A stretch of DNA of 64,000 bases from Druceiella hillmani (taxonomy: Eukaryota > Arthropoda > Insecta > Lepidoptera > Hepialidae). The stretch covers positions 4,100,501 to 4,164,500 of the forward strand of contig JAYKKI010000077.1 of assembly GCA_039881145.1 (NCBI GenBank), in the 5' to 3' direction. A program made the translations under genes and the position numbers. This document shows positions 28,401 to 38,200 of the stretch, one piece after another. The stretch's first letter is position 1, and the number at the start of each line of letters is the position of its first letter. The notes under the pieces are model-generated. The model was not told where the DNA came from. It saw nothing but the letters and a program-made list of their open reading frames with translations, and did no database searches.

Positions 28401-31400
28401 ATTTCTTTATCAGTCTTTAAATTTCACTTGAATTATGTTGGATATATTTTTTTCTGGACAGGTCGTGCCCGACATTGCCCGACCAAGGCATACAAAATAA
28501 ATACTCAACATTTAAATTGATAAATATTTGATCATACGATAGTTTCAAGTACAATAGTAAAGGACATATTTTATTGTACTGTCAATTTCATCTGACAAGG
28601 TCTATACCTTTGTAGATTTACTAAAAATTACGTTCAAATTGAAATTGAATTTAATTAAATTATGATTTCTTTCATTTTCTACTACAGTTGTAACAACTTA
28701 CAGGGCAAGTAATTAACAACCTTACGGAACCAATTTCAAAGTGACAGCTACATGAGAGCTCTCTTCCATCTCTTATAGCTGTCAGGCTGGTAGAATATGG
28801 CTCTTCAGTTATATGCTTTATAAGTTAGCTTTTATAGTTAGCTCTTTATTTATATGCTTTATCAGGTATAGTTTGAAGAATCTGGAAAATTAAAAATTGC
28901 ATTTCAGTTAATATAGATTGAGATCTAAAAGGAGTATATTTAAAAAGGGCTGGAATCAAAAACAAGTATTGTAAATTTTTATTTTGTTTTCCAACAACTT
29001 ACTTTGTTTAAAGTCTATTTTAATTTCTTTGGGATCAAATAATGTTTATCTTAATATAATGTTTAGTAAAAAATTTAAGTAAACTTCTTTACAATATGTA
29101 TATCTTTAGCGTGCAGTAGGAGAGGTTGCTCATACGCATCGCTAACTTTTTATATTTGTATGTGTTACATAAAGTTCAAATTATAATATTATTAGTAATT
29201 ACAATATAAAAAGGATCCTGGAAAAGAACATTTTTAACCCATAATGTTGGAATACAGTTATATATATATATAGTTGTGAAGAAAGTGATAGTGGGAGTGA
29301 CATTGTGGTGCGCTCACAATTTGGCGTAATGCAAATTTTGAGTGATAGTGATAATAGTGACGATAACAATTATTTTGCTGATACGTAGGATGTCCCGGAC
29401 TGCGAAAATACATGTGACCTTGATTTCAGCTTTTGTTATAATTTTTGTTCACAATATATATTTCTATAATTTTCTTTGTATTTTATTATCTTTGTACAAG
29501 TTTTTATTAAGATAACACTGAAAAAATAATTAAAATCGGATAATTTTTGGAAGAGATACAGTTTTTTTTTCGAGACAAGGGTAAATGACATCAAAAACAA
29601 AAGATTTCTTTGGCATTTTTAAGTATATATGAGTAAAAAACCATAGCACTAAAACGGTTAAAATAATGATATGAGCTTTACTTTAAATGATCAATGAACG
29701 TAAATTGTCAAAAAACCAATTACAATTTCGCTTCCCACTTTTTATAATAAAAGATATTTAACAAAAAATGTTCAAAGATTATTGTAAATTTACTAATACA
29801 TGGAATGTTATTTTTATAATCGTAATATTAAAATATAATTCGTTCTTCAAAATGTTGCAAACGTTAATAAACAATAATAAATGTCAGAATTACTTTCTAA
29901 TGTTTCTCAAGTTGCAATACACACCACCTCTGTATTTTGCGATGTTAAAGTATAATGGTAATATTCCTCATAATTACCAATTGTTTTTATAGGTTCCATA
30001 GAAAAAATACTGCAAGTTTTCTGTGTATATATTAAATTTATTTGTAGATAATTTGTTCTATGGAAGTATGAAATATAGTTGTAAAAGATAATGCGATTCT
30101 CTTACTGTCTATTGCTCATGCTCACATCACATTTTAAAATGTACTTTCATTCTTACTTTTCATAGAATGCAGAATATATTAGGGATCCCTTACTTTTTTA
30201 GACCCCAGTTACCGTGGACCAATTAACTCTGGAAGTCAATAATTTTATAAAAACTAACCAATTTACTTTCAATTTTTCATCCGAAATTCATCATCCTTTT
30301 CAATAATTTCTACCCTCAATTGTATGTCCAAGAAATAGTAAACTCGATATCAGCACATAAATCACATCAACCAATAGGTGTGACCGATGTTTGATATCAT
30401 TTTTGTAATGTGCTCGTTTAACTCTCGACTGGCAAAGTCAGTTTTGATATCAGAGTTAGAACGACAGATGATGTTCATACTAGCAAGAATGGAGAATACG
30501 AAATGAATTTGTGTATTTGGTTTATTTCTTTGTATTTTTTTTTATCTATAAATGCAAAATGTAAATTTATAATTGACTATATTTAAAATATGCCAGTATA
30601 ATTTCTTTGGTATATTTCATACGATTTCCTTATTTATAGTTTGTCAAAATTCCCCTAAATAAAGATTTTTTCCTCTCCTTTCACCAGTTTTTGATATTAC
30701 ATTGCACATATTTTATTTATTTGTAACTATGATAATATTTTTAGTAAGTGTCTGTTTTTAAGACTTGATTTTTTTAAAACTTTGTTACAAACATAAGAGC
30801 CTGTACCATGCTCTACCAGCAAAGGAAGTACCTTCGGACAACTTTGGAATTTTCTGTGATTAATCTCAAGTTAATCAACCATGGAATTAATAGAATGTTG
30901 ACGAAAAGTATAATTCTGCTGACACGCTAACGTTTAGTAGTGGACTTGCTGACACTACTTCATATGATTGTTTTCGTACTGAATTTGGCCATAATTTATG
31001 TATCAAAGAACATTTAGGATCTACATTTACAATTGCAGTTGACGGCATTCCAGATGGACTCTTCGGATCTGGACAGCGACTCATCGGTGTTTGATCAGGT
31101 TAAGAGTCCAACTTCGCAGACCTCTATGGATGGTGTTGAGCAGGTAAGTTTTTAGAATTTCTAATGTGACATCAAAAAATCTTGGAAATCTAAGATTTGT
31201 AAGTGATAATATAACTAAAAGACTAAAGTAAAAATGTAACATGAAAACAGTAAGTGACGATGTTCAGTATACGAGCCTTCGATTTTTGTACATTCCAAAC
31301 GTAGATAAGAGTAACCTATTTTATAATCTTGTTCATAATAATTTCATTTTAAAGTTACAGCTTTAGTTTATTGTGTTATTTGTTTTAACATATGCAAAGT

Positions 31401-34149
31401 TTTCTTGATAGTGTAATATTGTGATCAATTATTGTTAGTTAAAAGTAACTTGTTTGTTTAGATATTTTGGAACATCATTATTATAAACTGGCTAAATACG
31501 TTGGGATAAATAAATTGGTTTTTTTACCAGAATCTTTTGGTAGGGACCTAATTATTTTCAACAGGTATGTTATTATAAATAATAAATGACAATAAATAGA
31601 AAAGATATTATAAATATAATACAATACAGACAATGATGCCTTCCGTTGATGGAGAGAAAAAACCATATAATATAGAACAATATAATAATCCAATAATACA
31701 GTAACTTAAAATATTTGAGTCACCAAATAAATATGAATTAAAAAAATAGTATGACAAATAAAAGAAAAAGAAAGAAAATTCAACATGTTATGTAAAATTT
31801 CTTATAAAAATATAAATTTTTCGAGGTCGCTCACCCTTCGACCTGTAACATCAAGTTGCCTGTGGTAGAAACATGGTGTTCTTAAATCTACCCTGCAGTT
31901 ACAAGTGAACTGCCTCTTTGACATTATATATTTTGTTGGAAAGGGTCTGAGAAAATTTTGAATTTGGGATGATTTCACCCTAAAGTATTTTTAGTAGATT
32001 AATAAGAAACATCTCTACCAAGTGTCACTAAATTATTTTGCCAGTTTTCAATTCCACAATTAAATGAAACTATGTGATGTAGTATTATTCCTACTTTCTT
32101 TAGTTTCTTTATCACAACCTAGGTTTCTTTGTATTACATCTTCAGGTGAAAAATAATACTACATCACGTAGTTTCATTTAACTGTGAACAATGAATTTCT
32201 ATAAAATTAACGCCAAATATATTCAAAATTTTAAAGTCACAAGTATTGAACTATCCCTTTTTAAATCCCTTAGAGTAGATTTGAAAAATACTGTTTTTTT
32301 AATAAACATGGTGGGTTCAGGTCTTCTGAGCACATTTTGACTTCATTTTACACCAAACTAAAAACCTTACTCCACTCCACATCGGTCCATGTCGCACAGC
32401 TTTGGGCAATGCTAGTCTGCAATACAGTGCCCATTGAGTAATTTAGAACTTCTAGCCGGTCTTCAGCAGTGGATATTAACTTCTGGAAGTCTCCTCTAGA
32501 AATTTATATCCTGGTTCATAAGATATAACTACTTACATCTCTCATTTCTTCAAGATTGTTTTTAATGTTTGTTTTGGTGGACTTCCAATTTTGTAAAGCT
32601 TGGCACAATATATCAGTCGTCCCTGGGTTCAGTGCACCTTTTTTTCCCCAGTTCTGGTATTGTTTTGAATGAATTTCTCTCTTGAATTATTTTCCATCTC
32701 CTCCGAGCAATTAAATTACTTACACCAAACCGTTGCAAAACATAACATTGAGTCAGTCTTCTTCAAGAAGAGTCACCATATTACCAGCTATTACTATTAT
32801 GTCTGCCATAGTATATTATAAAATTTGTCAAAAAAACAAACTTAAACAATTTGACAGCAATATCAATAATTATTATTACTTAAATGGTTATTTTTAAATA
32901 AACAACTAACCATTTAACGCTAACGAATCTTTTATTCTAATGGAATGTTTTTAAAATAAATTCAAAATTTTCAAATTTAGAGCACTATATCTTACCTGCC
33001 AGTACTTTTCACTACGCAGACAAATATTTCCGATTATTTGAATGCATATAAACCTTTTCTTTTTTAAGATTTTCAAAGCTGTAAGGAAAAGTTTTAGGTG
33101 CCCGTCTTTTTTCCAAAGGAGCGTATATTGTTATGCCTGTTTTATGACAGTTGGCTATGATATTTCAGACATTTGATAAACAGCGAATAAATTTTAGACA
33201 TTTGGGAGTAATTTTCATACGATTGATAAATACTTGTGTTCATTTGATTATATTACATTTCTGGCAAAAATCAAGTTTTTATATTTTTGGCCTATTAATA
33301 CTTTTTTTACGGCTACAAACTAAATGATTATTGAAACTTATTCTAAAAATATAATTACCTACTGCTCTCTCACGAATAGTTTTTATGGCTTGTTCTAGTG
33401 TAAACCTTTCTAGAAGCCTGGTCATATATGTATATTGAAACCTTAAGGTTTTTGATATAAACCTATTATTTTGAATCTACCATATTATTTAGGTCACCCG
33501 GATGAAGTCATATGCAATACATTAACCTGTAATTTCTGGGTAATTATTTTATTGCAAAATTAAAATGATTTTATTTGTTTTATTCAAAACATATATCCGT
33601 CTGTCTGTCCGCCGCTTCCACAGAAAACTTCAAAATCAGTCGTATTTTGAATACATTTATATATGTGAAAATGATCATTTCACAGAATAGTTTATTGGAT
33701 CAAATATGAAATCTTTTCATTTTTGAATCTCCCATAATCTTGGTATTAGGAGATAAGTGGAAAAAAAAATAATTGAAAATATTCTAGGTCTAATTAATAT
33801 CATTTTCCAAAAATATGTTCATGTTTCTTTAGAAAATAAAAACTGCACTATTTTCCAAGTTTTTCTTTTACTTTTCAGGAAAATTAAGTATTTTTAAAAC
33901 TTGTTGGTCTGATGACAACGCAAAAATTAATTTTTGGCAACTTTACAGTGCAAATTCAGATTTCACCTGTCGCCTTTATTTCAAATAGTGATGTACAACA
34001 ACCAAAGAACGAGAGTTATTATTACAATTTGGAAGAATTCTTTCAAGATTTGTGATCTCTTTTGTCAGAGGAAATTTTGTCTGTGTGTCAAATAAATATT
34101 GGCATACATACATACATATACATATATATATATATATGTATATATATAT

Positions 34150-34219
<70 letters not shown>

Positions 34220-34475
34220 TTTGTCGTTTCGCTCTTGACAGAACGGTCGTGGTCAATATGTAATATTCGCGTTGATCTCTAACATCTGCCGTTGTTAGAG
34301 ATCAACGCTCCAAGGTATATATATGACTGAACTATTTGAGTGAATTCAGGCGAGTTGTTGTTGGCACGGTCAACAATCATCATTTTCATTTTGCTGTGAT
34401 TGATCTTTTAACCAAACTTGAGGTTTACATGCTCCATCTTGGGAAGTAAACAAAGAAGGTGTGTGACATACACAC

Positions 34476-34543
<68 letters not shown>

Positions 34544-34597
34544 TATAAAAGAAAAAGAACTCTAAAGAATGGAACGTTAGAGAGTATTATATATATA

Positions 34598-34664
<67 letters not shown>

Positions 34665-35133
34665 CTCTCTAACGTTCCATTCTTTAGAGTTCTTTTATGT
34701 GTAATGGGATGTCGATAGTCGTTTCCTTAAAGGGAATTCATTGAAAATAACTAGGTTCAATTTTAGTTTCACCAAATTTTTTATTTTGTCATTAAATTAA
34801 AATTTACTATCAAAAATAATTTGTATTTCAAGTTGTATTTGGTTAAGTATGAATTTAACATTTTCAGAATGGTGGTCCAAATTTAGGTTCCAGTTCCTCT
34901 GTTACAAGTGGCTCAAGTGGATATAAGGTATATTGATTTGTAATAGCTCCTTCAGGAATATATTAATAACAACAATGAATAATTCAATAAACAACACCAA
35001 TATGGTTCTGTTCCAATGCATGGAATGAAATAAAATTAGGTAAACCTCCCAACTCATACAGGACAAACTAAAATAGTGGCCCCTAGCAAAGTTTGATTTT
35101 GGTTTTATCTTCTTAATTCATATTATATAGCCA

Positions 35134-35199
<66 letters not shown>

Positions 35200-35204
35200 G
35201 TATG

Positions 35205-35249
<45 letters not shown>

Positions 35250-38200
35250 GCAAGGCTTACAGTCTTCCTTAGCCTACAGATTCCCAGATAGTTGCTGAGT
35301 GCAACTGGACTGTAATTTGTAATTGCATAGCTAAATGCCACCGGCATCAGTGCTAACTAGTGTGAGATGCTACTAACTGGTTTAAGTGAACATCAAGCAT
35401 CTTGAATCTTTTGCGAATCTTATGAAGATATTTTCAAATACTCTCTACATATGTTAATTTAAATATATAAAGATCGTTTTATGTTTTGTCGGCCGTAGTA
35501 GATCCCAGTCATATTCTGATCTGTCGCAGCGTAGAAAAAACTTTTCAGTGATGCTTACAATAGATAACTAGATTGTGATATAGAGATGTTTATGAGTAAA
35601 TAGATATTAGTTTTGACCATTTAAACGATTAAGCTAATAATTTAAAAGGCAATTCCAGTGAATTGACATGCATAATAAATATTTATTTTTATTTTATATA
35701 AACTATACAATATGGAAAATTGAAATTAAAATAAACAAACTTCCATATATTATGATGATCTCATGAAGAACGTTATTATATTCTTTGCTTAATTAGTTTT
35801 ATGATAGCCATAGCTATCACCTACTGCTATAGTAATTCAAATAAACTCAGTTGCAATCCCACGTGGACTAAAAGATTATTGTGTAATATTTGATTATCAT
35901 TTAGATTGATTACACCATGTGTAGGACAGTACAAATGGTGTACCCAAGACTATATTCGTACTGTTCACCAACAAAATCTGTATTTGTGTATTCAAATGAT
36001 TTGTCTGCTGTACAATATGTAATATTAACATGAAGGCTAATTGAGTCTTATGTGGCATTGGGATATATAAAAAAAAGTAAAATATATTGGAGATCTGTCA
36101 TCATTTGATTAATTATATTGTGAAGATCAGAGCGAGATTACATGGTGCAAATAAAAGTTCTGTCATGAATAAATCGCATATTACAAGTCTACGGTATTGG
36201 CCCACAATTCTTAATGGGACCGCTGTCAGAAGGCCTTAAGATATCATACTTTGAAACGTTTTTACTTTTATGAGTAAAATTATTTTGGTTTTAATACAAG
36301 AATAATCTTTTATAAATGTAGACCAATTTTTAAATTGAAATATTAGCGAAATAGCTAATTTTGATAATAGTGTTAAAAATTTGTGCCTGTCAGTAAATCC
36401 AGTATTTCTTACTGTTCAGTTCAGAACTTTTTAATTTTTCACTTCTATGATATTGCCAAAAAGTGGAATGGAATTTTAGAGGTGAACTTGCACCTTCTTT
36501 TCTCTATTGCTTTATACTTTTACTCTATCTTCTATAAGGATAAGACCAGTGGGACTAATTAATTAATAATCACATTATATTGATTTGCATGTAGATTTTG
36601 TGCTACATAAGTTCATCCTCTGCGGGCGGCCACCCCATCTGCTTCCTCTGGAATATACAATTTACCTCAAATAATACAAAAGATGTAATTTAAAGGATCG
36701 AAAATTGTTTTTCGAATTTCTCTAAATCTCTAGCACTGACTCAATTTCCAGCAAGGCGGTGTTTCACGAGGCACTCGGCGTGCGAGTGCAGGCAGTGGCG
36801 CCGCTAGACCTGAACCAGCTTCTTCCAGTCTCGACCACGAGATCATGAGCTGCGGACGTGACATACTACAAGGTTCTATTTAAAACATTTAGTCTACACA
36901 ATATCATTATGCTATCTAATACTGGCGCTCGGTAGCTAGTAAAAACACAGTTACATTTGCACTGTTCTGACGAATCTCACCGATTTATAGATTTGCTTTC
37001 TTTATATTTCAATGACACATAAAACTAATGGATCTGGTGTTACAAAAATAGAAAATAATTTTCAAAAAAACTGATATTTTTTAAGAAACAAAAAGAATTT
37101 AGTGATTGGCAATCCGGGAAGAAATCAGGGAAGACAAGAAAATAAAATTTGTTGCCATAATATAAAACAAAAAGCTTTTATTTCATTTTCAATATATCCA
37201 GAATTCTTAATAGGAAATATAAAATAACTGAGCAGTGATGATGGTGTCAACTTAAGTCTGAGAGGTTCAGGTGCTTTTTTGGTTTAGATCTCAGAAAGTT
37301 ACAAATGAGTCTGACAGAATAATTACTACAGGAAGTAGATAATTCTATATAAGGAATGGTCATGTTCAGTAGCATTCAATAATATTGTGTGCATGCTCTA
37401 GATTTGAGTTTTAAAGTTAAATATAATAAAGCTGCAATATGTAACCATACTCTATAAGCAATGTGCAAAATGCTGTCAGCACCATCTGCTGATAAATCAA
37501 TAAACTTTTTATCACATTTCTTTCTATTCTTTCCTTAAATATAATAGCCTACTGATAATATAACCTCAAAATATATCGCAAGTTAATAAGTGAAATCTGA
37601 TTTGAACATGTGGCTGTATCATCAGTATGATTGGGTAAGATGTTACTGTGCATATTTTTATATAAAATTTATAATTTAATGAGATTCTACGTCCATGGTA
37701 TGAAAATGTGGCTTTTCGTTACGCCTCCTTTAATGTTGGCATTTATTAGAGAGAAACTATAAGTGAAACAAAGAATCCAAAGGAATATCAGGTCCTGGCT
37801 CCTTGACTCATTGCCAGAATAGCTCGATATGGTTGAAATAGAGCCAAACAAGTGACCGCACTATTGACAATTTATTCTTAGTTGAACGGTCATTTCGTTT
37901 GCACATATCTGATCAGTAAATTAAACAGTAAAACTTTGCCATTGGCTATATGGCAAAGTTTTATTATTTAATTTCCATTTTTTGATGTTGGTGCAATTGT
38001 TGTTGATACAATTTAATTGAAATATTTTAATTTAAAAATTATAGAATTATTTCAGATTTTTCTAACCCATTGTTGAAAAATTAGAGAGAGTGAAATATTG
38101 CACTTCACTTGAAGCTTAATAATTCAAAAACAGACTTTAAAAATAAAAATTGGTAAATGGTACCTTACTTTTATTTTAAAAGACCTATATTACTCCATTC

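Noticed and set aside
34052..34282. Open frames coding runs of Tyr-Ile
   Set aside because: They are translations of (TA)n microsatellites. The same applies to those at 34418-34672 and 35123-35347.
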